Positions 33,846 to 43,250 of a DNA stretch of 64,000 nucleotides are shown here, in pieces. The notes beneath the pieces are model-generated. The model was given only the letters and a program-made list of their open reading frames with translations, was not told where the DNA came from and made no database searches. Position 1 is the stretch's first letter, and each line of letters starts with the position of its first letter. The stretch is from Nocardia higoensis (lineage in GTDB: Bacteria > Actinomycetota > Actinomycetes > Mycobacteriales > Mycobacteriaceae). The stretch spans positions 744,001 to 808,000 of the forward strand of contig NZ_JADLQN010000001.1 of the NCBI RefSeq assembly GCF_015477835.1, given 5' to 3'. The translations under genes were made by a program, and so were the position numbers.

Positions 33846-36800
33846 ATGTCCGTGCACAGTGAGCAGGCGTTCGGGGAGGCCATCATCTCGGCGATGGTGG
33901 AGAACGGCTGGCGGGAGGGGAATCCGCACGAGTACAAGGCGGACCTCGGCCTCGATGTGGGGGAGTTGCTGACCTTCATCGCGCAGACCCAGCAGTCGGA
34001 GTGGCACGACCTGGTCGCCACCTACGGGGACAATCCGAATGCGGCGCAGCTCGGGTTCACAAAGCGGCTGGGGCATGAGCTGGCCGCCAAGGGGCTGGTG
34101 AGAGTCCTCCGGGAAGGGGTGAAGGACCAAGGGATTCTCATCCGGGTCGCCTACTTCAAGCCGAACCTCGTCGGCTCCGAGGATGTGCTGAACGCCTACA
34201 AAGCCAATCAGCTCACGGTCGTTCGTGAACTGCCGTATGCGACGAAGCCCGGCGCTTCCCGGCCGCGCCTGGATCTCGCCCTGTTGCTCAACGGCATTCC
34301 AGTGGCCACGGCCGAGTTGAAGAACCCGCTGACCGGGCAGGGCGTCGAGGAAGCGAAGTCCCAGTATCGCGAGGACCGTGACCCCACCGAGCTAATCTTC
34401 AAGCATCGGGTGATCGCCAACTTCGCCGTCGACCCGGACCTGGTGTTCGTCACCACCCAGCTGCGGGCGGCGAAGACGGTGTTCCTGCCGTTCAACACCG
34501 GTTCGGCGGGGCCGGGCAATGCCGGTGGCAAGGGCAATCCGTCCCCCACCGTGGAAGGCGAGTACGCGACCTCGTATCTGTGGGAGCAGGTGTGGCAGCC
34601 GGACAACTGGCTGGACCTGCTGGAACGCTTCGTGCACACCACCGAGAAGAAGGGGCCGGGCGGGAAGGCGACCCGCTCGACGATCTTCCCGCGCTTCCAC
34701 CAGTGGGATGTGGTCAAGAAGCTCACCGCCCATGCCGCGACCCACGGCGCCGGGCACGACTACCTCGTGATGGCCTCGGCCGGCTCCGGCAAGTCGAACA
34801 CCATCGGCTGGCTCGCGCACCGGCTCAGCGACCTGCACACCGAGCGTTTGGAGAACCTGGCCCCGGAGGCGCGGACGGCCGGATTGCTGCCAGGTGTGCC
34901 GGTTTTCGACAAGGTCATCATCATCACCGACCGCCGCAATCTGGACTCTCAGCTTCGCGACACGGTCGGCGGGTTCGAGCAGGTGTCCGGCCTGGTGGTG
35001 AAGATCGACGACAAGTCGGGACCGAAGTCCGAGCAGCTGGCGCGGGCGTTGAACTCGCAGAGCGGCAAGATCATTACCGTCACCCTGCACACCTTCCCGG
35101 CGCTGCTGGACTATCTGCGACGCGAGCAGACCCAGTTGGCCGGTGGCCGCTACGCGGTCATCATCGACGAGGCGCATTCCTCGCAGTCCGGTGACGCTGC
35201 CGCGGCGGTGCGGAGCGCGCTGCGCGATATGGGGCTCGACGCGGACGATGAGGATCAGGGCGCGGTCGAGGCGAAACTCGATGAACACCTGCGGGGTAAG
35301 GCCGCGGCCAGGGCGAAGGCCGCCAATATCTCCTACTTCGCGTTCACCGCGACGCCGAAGGCGAAGACGCTCGAGAACTTCGGTACCGCCGACGGCGCCC
35401 AGTACCGGCCGTTCCACACCTATTCGATGCGGCAGGCGATCGAGGAAGGGTTCATCCTCGACCCGCTGCGCAACTACGTCACCTACAAGGCCTACTACCG
35501 GCTGGTGAATCAGAATCCCGCCGATGTGGAGGTCCCCGAGGCCAAAGCCTCGAGCTTGCTCGCGCGGTTCGCGTTCATGCACCCCTACGCGGTGGATCAG
35601 CATGCGCAGGTGATCGTCGAGCACTTCATCGCGCACACTCGTGGGCGGCTCGGTGGCCGGGCGAAGTCGATGGTGGTGACCGCGTCCCGGCAGAGCGCGG
35701 TCGCGGTGGCGCGGGCGATCAAGAAGTATCTGCGGGATCGGGAGTACGACCGCAAGTATCCGGATGTCGGTGTGCTGGTGGCCTTCTCCGGGAGTCTGGA
35801 GGTCGACGGTGTGGAAGTCACCGAGTCGTCGGAGAACGGTGGGCTCGCCGAATCGGCACTGCCCAAGGCGTTCCGGTACACGCGGGCCGACGACCGCGCG
35901 ACCCAGGCGGGCGGCAAGGGACAGCGGGAGTACCGCATCCTGGTGGTCGCGGAGAAGTATCAGACCGGGTTTGATGAGCCGCTGCTCACCACGATGTATG
36001 TGAACAAGACGCTCACCGGCATCGCCGCGGTGCAGACGCTGTCGCGACTCAACCGGACCCGCGAAGGCAAGTCGCAGCAGGATCTGGTGGTGCTCGACTT
36101 CGTCAACGAGGCCGAGAAGATCCAGGAGTCGTTCGCGCCGTACTACGAGGACGCGTTCACCCTGCCGACCGATCCGAACCTGCTCTACGTCGCCCGCGAC
36201 CGGGCGATGGCCGCGCCGATCCTGATCACGCAGGAGATGAAGGATTTCGCCGTCGCCTATCTCCTCGCCGAGCGCAAGGCAGCCGGATCTGCGGCGAAGT
36301 GGGCCAAGCTGCACGCCGAGCTGTATCGGCATCTGGCGCCGGCGGTCGACCGGTTCGTCGTGTTCCTCGACAGCGAGGAGGAAGACGATGTCGCGCTCGC
36401 CGAGTCGTTCCGCGCCGACCTCAACGACTACGTCCGCAAGTACGGATTCCTCGCGCAGATCGTGCCCTATCAGGATCCCGATCTCGAGTTGCTGCACCTG
36501 TACGGGCGTCACCTGCTGAACCGGCTGCCGCGACGGGCGGATGGCGGCATCGACATCGGTGAAGTCGACTTGAGCCATCTCCGGCTCGAACAGACCGGGG
36601 AACACGACCTCGGACTCGCTCCGGAAGGCGCGCAGGAACTGCGGGGGTTCGGCGACGGCACCGGACCGGCCAAGGAGCCCGAGAAGTCGCTGCTTTCCGC
36701 GCTGGTCGATCGGTTCAACGAACGGTACGGCACGGAGTTCTCCGAGGAACACCTCGCGGTGCCGTTCCAGGCCGCCATGGATGAGCCGCAGGTGGAGCAG

Positions 36801-37010
36801 GCGCGCCTGGCGAACAAGAATGTCGACGACTTCGGCGTCGTGTTCGACAAGGTGTTCGCCGAGAAGATGGTCGAACACTTCGATACCCTCAACGACTTGG
36901 GTGAGCGGTACTTCGCCCGGGACAACGAGTTCAAGAAGGACCTGGATCGGCAGGCCCGCACAGCGGCGTTCCGGCTGCTCGGGCGGCGGCACGGACTGCC
37001 CGAGGTATAG
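33846..37010 (+). CDS. hsdR: type I restriction endonuclease subunit HsdR
   Basis: A 1054-residue motor-nuclease. The N-terminal PD-(D/E)xK nuclease appears as RPRLDLALLLNG followed by VATAELKNPLTGQG (Glu-x-Lys near residue 157-159). The helicase has Walker A ASAGSGKSNTIGWLA near 311-320, a DEAH box in VIIDEAHSSQSG near 437-442, FTATPKAKTLENFG, and motif VI near VQTLSRLNRTREG. It translocates DNA and cleaves at a distance when HsdM/HsdS finds unmodified sites. The length is normal. A large antisense open frame over this gene is a codon-bias shadow. Confidence 0.96.
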   Translation: MSVHSEQAFGEAIISAMVENGWREGNPHEYKADLGLDVGELLTFIAQTQQSEWHDLVATYGDNPNAAQLGFTKRLGHELAAKGLVRVLREGVKDQGILIRVAYFKPNLVGSEDVLNAYKANQLTVVRELPYATKPGASRPRLDLALLLNGIPVATAELKNPLTGQGVEEAKSQYREDRDPTELIFKHRVIANFAVDPDLVFVTTQLRAAKTVFLPFNTGSAGPGNAGGKGNPSPTVEGEYATSYLWEQVWQPDNWLDLLERFVHTTEKKGPGGKATRSTIFPRFHQWDVVKKLTAHAATHGAGHDYLVMASAGSGKSNTIGWLAHRLSDLHTERLENLAPEARTAGLLPGVPVFDKVIIITDRRNLDSQLRDTVGGFEQVSGLVVKIDDKSGPKSEQLARALNSQSGKIITVTLHTFPALLDYLRREQTQLAGGRYAVIIDEAHSSQSGDAAAAVRSALRDMGLDADDEDQGAVEAKLDEHLRGKAAARAKAANISYFAFTATPKAKTLENFGTADGAQYRPFHTYSMRQAIEEGFILDPLRNYVTYKAYYRLVNQNPADVEVPEAKASSLLARFAFMHPYAVDQHAQVIVEHFIAHTRGRLGGRAKSMVVTASRQSAVAVARAIKKYLRDREYDRKYPDVGVLVAFSGSLEVDGVEVTESSENGGLAESALPKAFRYTRADDRATQAGGKGQREYRILVVAEKYQTGFDEPLLTTMYVNKTLTGIAAVQTLSRLNRTREGKSQQDLVVLDFVNEAEKIQESFAPYYEDAFTLPTDPNLLYVARDRAMAAPILITQEMKDFAVAYLLAERKAAGSAAKWAKLHAELYRHLAPAVDRFVVFLDSEEEDDVALAESFRADLNDYVRKYGFLAQIVPYQDPDLELLHLYGRHLLNRLPRRADGGIDIGEVDLSHLRLEQTGEHDLGLAPEGAQELRGFGDGTGPAKEPEKSLLSALVDRFNERYGTEFSEEHLAVPFQAAMDEPQVEQARLANKNVDDFGVVFDKVFAEKMVEHFDTLNDLGERYFARDNEFKKDLDRQARTAAFRLLGRRHGLPEV

Positions 37011-37052
37011 GCGCCGGCGGTGCGGCCGTCGAGGGAAGGCAGGGGGTAGACG

Positions 37053-38636
37053 ATGCCGGCTCGGCGCGTCGGTATGCGCTATGACCTGATCGAAGAGATC
37101 GGGTTCGGCGGGATGGGATCGGTCTGGCGCGGGTACGACACCGTGCTCGACCGGGAGATCGCGGTGAAGACGATTCGATTCACCCAGATCCACTCGGATG
37201 CCGATGCCGCCGAGTTCGCCGAACGGTTCCGTCGTGAAGCCCGGATCACCGCGCAGATCCGGCATCACGGCGTGCCGCAGGTATACGACGCGGTCCTCGA
37301 CGCTGATCTGAGCGAGGTATACCTCGTGATGGAACTCGTCGAGGGCGCGGGCACATTGCGGACCTACCTCACCCCTGGTTGCCCGCTGCCGGTCGAATGG
37401 GCGGTCGCGGTGACGGCGCAGATCGCCACCGCGCTCTCCTACGCGCACGCGCTGCCGGTGGTCCACCGTGATCTCAAACCCGACAACATCCTCGTCACGC
37501 CGAACGGCACCGTGAAGATCATCGATTTCGGCATCGCCGCGCTGCTCACGGCGGGGACTCCGAAGCTGACCATGACGGGAGCGTTTCTCGGTTCGGCGCC
37601 ATACATGTCGCCGGAGCAGGCAATCGGGGCCAAGGCCACGCCGCGCACCGACCTGTACGCGCTCGGGTGCATTCTTTACGAAATGCTGTGCGGGCATCCG
37701 GTGTTCGGCGGCACGGCGCCGATCGTCCTGCACCACCACGCCGCCACTACGCCCGTTCCGCCCAGGGAACTGCGTGCCGAGATACCGGCCGAGTTGGACC
37801 GGCTGGTCTTGGACCTACTCGCCAAGGAACCGGAACAGCGACCGAGCGACGCCGCCGAGGTGTACGAACGTTTGCTGCCACTGCTGCCCCCGCCGGGGTC
37901 GGTGGTGGAACCGGGCGATGAACGCCTGGCCGAGGTGCCCGATCCGACCGCTGTTTTCCGGCGCCCCAACGCGCCGCTGCGTGCCGAGCAGGAAGCGCCT
38001 GTCACCCGGTTCCAAGGAGCGTTGCCCGCCACCGCTCCGATCAACGGCGAGGTGCTCGAGCAGCGGCTGCGACATCAATTGAACGAGTACCGTGACCTGA
38101 TCGGAGAGGGCCGAGCGCTACAGGCGGCAGATGTCCTCGGCAGCGTCCTCGAACCGGCGGGCCACGCCTTCGGTGCCGACAGTCCACGGGTACTGGAACT
38201 GCGGTTCGACGTCGCACTCGCTCGGTTCATCGGTGGTGATTTCCGTAAGGCGAGAACGGAATTCGATGTGCTCGCCGCGGCGTCGGCCCGGGTGAAGGGC
38301 TTCGCCGACGAGCTGACGATCCAATGCCGGAAGTTCGCCGCGGACTGCCGCATCGAGCTCGGCGAACTCACCGAGGCCCTGTCCGGGATGCGCGCGGTGC
38401 TCGGCGACGTGCGGGCGACGCAGAGTGATGGCAGCGAAATGGCGCTCGAGCTGAGACTGGCTCTCGGGCGGTTGCTCGCGCTTGCTGGGCATCGTGCGGA
38501 AGCACAGAACAGCTTGAGCGAGCTGTACGAGGATCTACTGCTTCTGCGGGGGAGCGACGACCCGCTGACCCGGGAGACCGCCGAAGCGCTGGAGCGGTTC
38601 ATCGATGACGATCCGGCACTCGCCGGTGAGGAATAG
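37053..38636 (+). CDS. Ser/Thr protein kinase with C-terminal helical (TPR-like) region
   Basis: A 527-residue Hanks-type kinase with no membrane helix. The glycine loop is GFGGMGSVWRG, Lys39 in AVKTIRF, catalytic HRDLKPDN (138-145), DFG in IIDFGIAALL, and APE-like SPEQAIG. After residue ~290 comes a helical region resembling tetratricopeptide repeats. It starts 42 bases after hsdR in the same direction, so it belongs to the restriction operon, and the GIY-YIG gene follows after 27 bases. Cytosolic kinases are known in phage defence (Stk2, PglW); here it could phosphorylate the restriction subunits, the ATPase or host targets. Confidence 0.9.
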   Translation: MPARRVGMRYDLIEEIGFGGMGSVWRGYDTVLDREIAVKTIRFTQIHSDADAAEFAERFRREARITAQIRHHGVPQVYDAVLDADLSEVYLVMELVEGAGTLRTYLTPGCPLPVEWAVAVTAQIATALSYAHALPVVHRDLKPDNILVTPNGTVKIIDFGIAALLTAGTPKLTMTGAFLGSAPYMSPEQAIGAKATPRTDLYALGCILYEMLCGHPVFGGTAPIVLHHHAATTPVPPRELRAEIPAELDRLVLDLLAKEPEQRPSDAAEVYERLLPLLPPPGSVVEPGDERLAEVPDPTAVFRRPNAPLRAEQEAPVTRFQGALPATAPINGEVLEQRLRHQLNEYRDLIGEGRALQAADVLGSVLEPAGHAFGADSPRVLELRFDVALARFIGGDFRKARTEFDVLAAASARVKGFADELTIQCRKFAADCRIELGELTEALSGMRAVLGDVRATQSDGSEMALELRLALGRLLALAGHRAEAQNSLSELYEDLLLLRGSDDPLTRETAEALERFIDDDPALAGEE

Positions 38637-38663
38637 TCTTGTCCGCCGAATTGGGGAAATGAC

Positions 38664-38800
38664 ATGACCGGCCGTACAACAGGTTTCGTTTACATACTGA
38701 CCAATAAGAAGATGCCCGGACTGGTCAAGATCGGCATGACAGGTCGACTGATCGGAGATCGTGTTCGGGAGCTGTACAACACCAGCGTCCCTGTTCCCTT
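38664..38800 (+). pseudogene. T5orf172/GIY-YIG nuclease-like gene truncated by the IS element
   Basis: The frame starts at ATG 38664 after GGGGAAATGAC. It reads GFVYILTNKKMPGLVKIGMT then RVRELYNTSVPVPFE, the start of a T5orf172/MUG113 GIY-YIG domain (VYIL, VKIG, Arg). After ~46 residues it enters the IS3 element at 38801, and the extended frame stops at 38858. The rest of the gene is not found beyond the IS. It is the last gene of the restriction-kinase operon and is now non-functional, unless the fragment is used. Confidence 0.8.
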
Positions 38801-38830
38801 TGAGGTTCCCCCGCATTGTTGGAGGGCGGA

Positions 38831-39721
38831 TTACCAGCTTTCGGCTGGAACTCGGTGATGGTAGCTGGCTTCGAACTCGTCGGGTGATCGCCAGCCGAGC
38901 TTCTTCTGAATGCGCTGGGTGTTGTACCAGCCGTCGATGTAGGCGAACAGGGCGTTCTCGGCCTCCTCCCGGGTCCGCCAGGACCGGCGATAGACCAGTT
39001 CGGTCTTCAACGTGGAGAAGAAGTTCTCCATCAACGCGTTATCGTAGGAATCCCCGACCGACCCCATCGACTGCGCAATACCGTTGTCGGCCAACGTGTT
39101 CGCGAACCGGATAGCGGTGTAGGTCGACCCGCGGTCGGAGTGATGTATCAACTCGCCATCGTGGATGTCGCGGCTCCAGACCGCATACTCGACAGCGCCG
39201 AGGACCATCTCGGTGTCGCAGCGGTCGGAGGTCTTCCATCCGACGATCCGGTTGGAGAACGCATCCCGCACCGCGGCCAGCCAAAACGCTCCCTGACCAC
39301 ACGGGATGCGGGTCGCGTCCGCCACCCACAGCCGGTTCGGGCGATCGGCGGTGAAGACGCGTTCGACCAGATCCGGTGCCGGCGCTGCCCGCGGATCGGT
39401 CCGCGTGGACCCGATCCGCCACCGTTTCCGCAGGAACGCGCCCTGCAACCCGGCGCCGCGCATCACCCGCTCCACCCGTTTACGGCCGACCGCGATCCCT
39501 CGCCGGGCCAGCATCGCATGCACCCGGGGCGAGCCATAGGTGCCGCCGGAACTGGTATGGATATCGACGATCTCGGCCAGCAGCTCTTCATCGGCGATCT
39601 GCCGCGCCGACGGCTCCCGCAGGCGTTTACGCCACCAGTAGTAGGTCGACGACGCGATGCCGAGTACCCGCAATACGAGCTCGACCGGGTGCGAGCTGCC
39701 TTCGACGAAGCGCACGATCAC
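38831..39721 (-). CDS. IS3-family transposase OrfB (DDE integrase)
   Basis: A 296-residue protein. An N-terminal HTH_21-like part is followed by an integrase core. Catalytic residues are Asp in WVADATRI, Asp in HHSDRGSTY and Glu in NALMENFFSTLKTE. It begins with GTG 39721, overlapping OrfA by GTGA, so coupling rather than the slippery frameshift of many IS3 members could link the two. It appears intact, so the element may still be mobile. Confidence 0.93.
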   Translation of the reverse strand: MIVRFVEGSSHPVELVLRVLGIASSTYYWWRKRLREPSARQIADEELLAEIVDIHTSSGGTYGSPRVHAMLARRGIAVGRKRVERVMRGAGLQGAFLRKRWRIGSTRTDPRAAPAPDLVERVFTADRPNRLWVADATRIPCGQGAFWLAAVRDAFSNRIVGWKTSDRCDTEMVLGAVEYAVWSRDIHDGELIHHSDRGSTYTAIRFANTLADNGIAQSMGSVGDSYDNALMENFFSTLKTELVYRRSWRTREEAENALFAYIDGWYNTQRIQKKLGWRSPDEFEASYHHRVPAESW

Positions 39722-40017
39722 CTCCGGGTCTGGTCGAGCTCCGAGGCGAAATACGCACTCGCAGAACGCAGGATGTCGTTGACCCGCTCCAACTCGGCGA
39801 CCTGCTTGCGCAGCCGCTTGTTCTCCTCGGCCAGATCCACAGCCGCCGGTTCCGGACGCCGGCCGGCATCCGCTTGGCGGATCCAGGTGCGCAACGCCTC
39901 GTGATGAACGCCCAACTGCTGGGCCAACTTCCGGACCGTCGGTTTCGGGTCCGAGTCCTGATACAGCCGAACCGCTCGGGCCTTCAACTCGTCCGGATAC
40001 TTCTTCGGTGCTGCCAC
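39718..40017 (-). CDS. IS3-family transposase OrfA
   Basis: A 99-residue protein with a helix-turn-helix (KYPDELKARAVRLYQ, then VRKLAQQLGVHHEALRTWIR) and a C-terminal leucine-zipper-like segment (LAEENKRLRKQVAELERVND). This is the standard IS3/IS911 OrfA layout, which binds the terminal repeats and helps OrfB. It starts 39 bases inside the right inverted repeat. Confidence 0.92.
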   Translation of the reverse strand: MAAPKKYPDELKARAVRLYQDSDPKPTVRKLAQQLGVHHEALRTWIRQADAGRRPEPAAVDLAEENKRLRKQVAELERVNDILRSASAYFASELDQTRR

Positions 40018-40082
40018 GTGGGGCTCCTTCCTGGCCCTATCGGACCATGCTCAGAGCCCTCCAAGAAAGCGGGGGAACCTCA

Positions 40083-40466
40083 CAGCCTGGTGACCGGATC
40101 GTGTGGCTGGGAGCTGGCCGGCCTGCAGCGGTGTTTCAGTTTGCTGCGCACTGCCAGGTCATCAGCAGGACCCGGCACTTGAAACTCCTGCCGACGAGTA
40201 TGGGCCCCTATCCACTGTTGCTGAACCATCCTACTTATGACCAGCTGCCCGCAGACTTGCTTCGGTCCGGTCGGGCCGCGCTTGCCAGCATGACCATGCC
40301 TGATTGCTGGGCCAGCCGAAGTGCCGAAGACGTCGACGTCCACGGCAGCGCTCCGCAGCCGCCGGAGTATTGGATGCCGGCGCTGGCCGCCCCCGACCGG
40401 AAGGGCCGGGGAAGCAGTGCGGGCGGGCGCGCTCGCGCGCGCAGAGGCTCTACCGCGAGTGGGTAG
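40083..40466 (+). pseudogene. 3' remnant of an unidentified gene beyond the IS
   Basis: Right after the IS end the frame reads PGDRIVWLGAGRPAAVFQFA, then LPTSMGPYPLLLNHPTYDQL, and stops at 40464. The PGDRIVW opening resembles the start of an EVE/PUA-like domain, but I cannot confirm it. It does not look like the missing part of the GIY-YIG gene on the left. The start is lost inside the IS. The stop overlaps the next gene start by eight bases. Confidence 0.45.
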
Positions 40467-40956
40467 GTGGTGGGTGGTGATGGTCTTCGCTGGGGTCCTG
40501 TTCGTCGTCGCCTCGCTCGCCATCGGCGGGTGCGGTCGCGCCGTCGATCGCGCTATCGACCAGGCCATGGTTCCGGACATCGAGGCGTCTACCGATCCGG
40601 CGTTGGTGGCGGAGGCCAGCGAGTACGGCGAATGGGTTCTTCCTACGGATGGAAAGATACTCCTGGTCGAGCGGGAGGTCATTCGTGACCGGAGGTATCG
40701 GATCGCGGTCGAGGTGTCGCCCGGCGATCTCGTTCCGATGTTGGAGCAATCCCGATTCGCCACGACGCTTGCGAAGGATTACCCACCCTACCTCCAGAAG
40801 ACGATCGCTGGGCCTCCACTGGAATCGTCACCGAATGTACTTCATGCACAGGAATGGTTCACCTCATCGGCGGGGAAGGTGATGCTGCGCGATGTCACCG
40901 TCGATGAGCGCGATGTGAACATTCGAGTCGTTCACATCGATTTCCGTGGTGTGTGA
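40459..40956 (+). CDS. putative lipoprotein of unknown function
   Basis: A 165-residue protein from GTG 40459 (ATG 40480 is an alternative). The N-terminus GRWWVVMVFAGVLFVVASLA leads into a lipobox-like IGGC, so lipid anchoring is likely. The exported part has EYGEWVLPTDGKILLVERE and a VSPGDLVPMLEQS segment. It ends VVHIDFRGV. I do not recognise the family. It overlaps the preceding remnant and may have been its operon partner. Confidence 0.6.
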   Translation: MGRWWVVMVFAGVLFVVASLAIGGCGRAVDRAIDQAMVPDIEASTDPALVAEASEYGEWVLPTDGKILLVEREVIRDRRYRIAVEVSPGDLVPMLEQSRFATTLAKDYPPYLQKTIAGPPLESSPNVLHAQEWFTSSAGKVMLRDVTVDERDVNIRVVHIDFRGV

Positions 40957-41054
40957 TCGCTGCCCGCATCGTCGACTTGTGCGGACGACTCGGAGGCGAT
41001 GCGTCTTCAGAGGTCGGTGACGATGCCGATACGACATGTCGCTGCTGAATCGGC

Positions 41055-41945
41055 TCACCGGTAGGGAGTCCATCTGTAAGGGCGGTTGTGGCGCAGGTCG
41101 TCGAGTCGGCGGCGGTGTTCGGCGGCGACTGCCGGGCGGCGGGCAAGATCGGCGATGACGCTGGTGACGAGGCTGAGCTCGCGGATGCGGCGCAGGGTGG
41201 GCCATGCGGGTTCGGTGGTGACGTCGCGACCGTAGGCGGCGGCGAGCTCGGGGTAGGTGTCGCGGCCGAAGCGTTGGTCGTCCACGGCGGTGACCACGAG
41301 ATCCCATGCGGTGGGGCCTATTCCGGTGCTGTCGAGATCACACAGGACGGTGCGGTCGTTGTCGCGCAGCAGATTTCCGGTGTGAGCGTCGCCGTGCATG
41401 ATCCCCATGGGCAGGTCGAGGGTCCGGTAGTCGTGTTCGCTCTCTTCCCACTGCTCGGTGAGCCAGGCCACGTCGTCGGCCGGGAGTACGGGGTCGGCGG
41501 CGTGCAGTCGACGGCGGGCGGCGGTGAACGGGTTCCATCGGGGGAGTTCGGTGTCATCGGGGGTGAGTGCGTGGAATTGCCGCAGGGGGTGGGCGAGGTC
41601 TTGTGCGGTCCATCGGGTGGCGGCGCCGGGGAGGCGCTGCCAGAGGGTGGCGGCGGCGGTGTCGCCAAGAATGAACGGCTGGTCGATGCCGGGAACGAGT
41701 TGGGGGATGGGGGCTCGGCGGTCGGTGAGCCACCGGGCCATGGTGACCACACGTGGGGCGCGGGCGATACCGAGCGGGCCGTAGGCGATGCGTACGACGA
41801 TGGGTTGCTTCGGCAGGGACCAGACGGCGTTGTTGGTGTAGCGGAGCAGCGTCGCGCCGTCTGGGTCCAGACCTGCTGTGGCACAGACGGTCGTCAGCGT
41901 TGCGCGCAGTTGGCGGGCTCGCGTCTCGGTGAGTTCGGTGGCCAT
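41055..41945 (-). CDS. APH-family phosphotransferase
   Basis: A 296-residue protein of the aminoglycoside phosphotransferase/choline kinase fold. The catalytic loop is MHGDAHTGNLLR with Asp186, followed by the metal-binding CDLDSTGIGP. The Lys-bearing strand near VVRIAYGP is atypical (Arg rather than Lys). Members phosphorylate antibiotics or small metabolites; resistance cannot be claimed. It ends a minus-strand group with the XRE-TPR gene nine bases upstream. Confidence 0.82.
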   Translation of the reverse strand: MATELTETRARQLRATLTTVCATAGLDPDGATLLRYTNNAVWSLPKQPIVVRIAYGPLGIARAPRVVTMARWLTDRRAPIPQLVPGIDQPFILGDTAAATLWQRLPGAATRWTAQDLAHPLRQFHALTPDDTELPRWNPFTAARRRLHAADPVLPADDVAWLTEQWEESEHDYRTLDLPMGIMHGDAHTGNLLRDNDRTVLCDLDSTGIGPTAWDLVVTAVDDQRFGRDTYPELAAAYGRDVTTEPAWPTLRRIRELSLVTSVIADLARRPAVAAEHRRRLDDLRHNRPYRWTPYR

Positions 41946-41954
41946 CGGGTGGGA

Positions 41955-43250
41955 TCAGGCGCCGGCCAGGACGAGATCGTGGTGGAGATCGGCGACGGTG
42001 CCGTGATGGGTGTGCGGTGCGGCAGCGAGGGCGATCTCCTGGAGGCGCTCGGTGGCGCGTCGGCTCGTCGTCGCGGCGGCACCGGAGAGGGCCTGCTTTG
42101 TCATCGGGATGGCGCTGTCGAGGTCACCGAGCCGGAACGCGTTCTGGGCAGCCACGATCGCGTCGAAGGTGAGTGACCGCGACGGCCGGTCTCGGGTGGC
42201 TTGGGGCAAGGAGACGCGTGTTCTCTCGAGGGCGGTTGTCGCGACGGACTCCGCGGTCCGAGCGTCGGTCGTGTGGCTGGCGAGGGCGGAGTACACCAGC
42301 GCTTGGTGACCGGCGAAATCGCCCGGCGCGAAGAAGATCCGCATCCATGGAGCCTCGGGAGCGGAGGAGGCGTGGATATCGTCTTCGGCGCGGGCCAGGC
42401 TCTCGGCGACCTGGCGGTGATCGCCCTTCAGAGCGTGCGCCCAAGCGGCGGTGGCGTGCAACTGAGCGGATTCGGCTGTGTTTCCGGTTCGCGCGGTGAG
42501 GCCGTGGCCGTGGCGGACGAGCCCGAGCGCGGTGTCGGGGTCCTCGCGATACAGGGCGACACGCGCCAAGTGGAACAGGATGTTCGCGGCTAGGGCGGAG
42601 CCGTGGGCGCTGTCGGCGGCCAGCGCCCAGTCCAATGCGCGCATCAGGTGAGCGGCAGCCAGCTCATGGTGTCCGGCGTCATGGGCGGCCCACCCGACGA
42701 CGTTGGCCATATCCGCGAGCGCCGCCAGGAGTTCCGCTCTCACTTTGGTGTCGGCGCGTTCGAGCAACCGGCTGGAATGCTCGAGAGCGGCCACCGCGGG
42801 ATCGAGTGCCGCGCCGCCACCGGTCTCGGCATCCAGCGCTCGAAGGTGCCGAGTGACGTGACCGAGCCGGACCACATCGAGATGGCCGACGCGCGCGGGC
42901 GGCGGCCCCCATGCCCCCGATTGCGGGTCGGGCCACCACGCTCGAAGGTCGACATCTGCGCCGGCGAGGGCGGCCGCGATCGCTGCCAGAAGCTGTCTGC
43001 GTCGCATCGGATCGGTGTCCTTCCGTGGACGGAGTCGGGGAGGGCTCGGAGCTCCGATGGCCTCCAACAATCCACGATACGTGCGCACGGGCGTCGCGGC
43101 ACCGCTCTCCCAGCGCCGGATCTGGCGCACATCGCAACACACCGGTATCCCCGCGGTTGCACCCGCCGCGTCGAGACGGCGGGCCATGTCCTCCTGCGTC
43201 CAGTCCCGGCCGATGCGCCACCGCCGCAATTGCTCACCCCAGGACATCAT
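41955..43250 (-). CDS. XRE-family regulator with TPR-like C-terminus
   Basis: A 431-residue protein starting at one of two adjacent ATGs (43250/43247) after GGGGGT. Residues ~1-70 are a helix-turn-helix (QLRRWRIGRDWTQEDMARRL, QIRRWESGAATP). The rest is helical with TPR-like repeats (DAGHHELAAAHLMRALDWAL; DPDTALGLVRHGHGL). This class of actinobacterial regulator often pairs with signalling or secondary-metabolism genes. It is coupled to the phosphotransferase downstream. A broken relative lies at 25185-25487. Confidence 0.82.
   Translation of the reverse strand: MMSWGEQLRRWRIGRDWTQEDMARRLDAAGATAGIPVCCDVRQIRRWESGAATPVRTYRGLLEAIGAPSPPRLRPRKDTDPMRRRQLLAAIAAALAGADVDLRAWWPDPQSGAWGPPPARVGHLDVVRLGHVTRHLRALDAETGGGAALDPAVAALEHSSRLLERADTKVRAELLAALADMANVVGWAAHDAGHHELAAAHLMRALDWALAADSAHGSALAANILFHLARVALYREDPDTALGLVRHGHGLTARTGNTAESAQLHATAAWAHALKGDHRQVAESLARAEDDIHASSAPEAPWMRIFFAPGDFAGHQALVYSALASHTTDARTAESVATTALERTRVSLPQATRDRPSRSLTFDAIVAAQNAFRLGDLDSAIPMTKQALSGAAATTSRRATERLQEIALAAAPHTHHGTVADLHHDLVLAGA

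Larger units (their letters stand above)
38801..40082 (-). mobile_element. IS3-family insertion sequence
   Basis: A 1282-base element bounded by imperfect 27-base inverted repeats (38801-38827 and 40056-40082) that match at 25 positions and share TGAGGTTCCCCCGC at the tips; ends are TG...CA. It encodes two overlapping transposase frames on the minus strand. No 3-5 base target duplication is visible (left flank ends CTT, right flank begins CAG) and the flanks belong to different genes. Confidence 0.92.

Noticed and set aside
34392..37739. 1115-residue open frame on the minus strand opposite hsdR
   Set aside because: It is rich in Arg, Gly and His, has no family motif and mirrors the codon bias of the well-supported hsdR and kinase genes.
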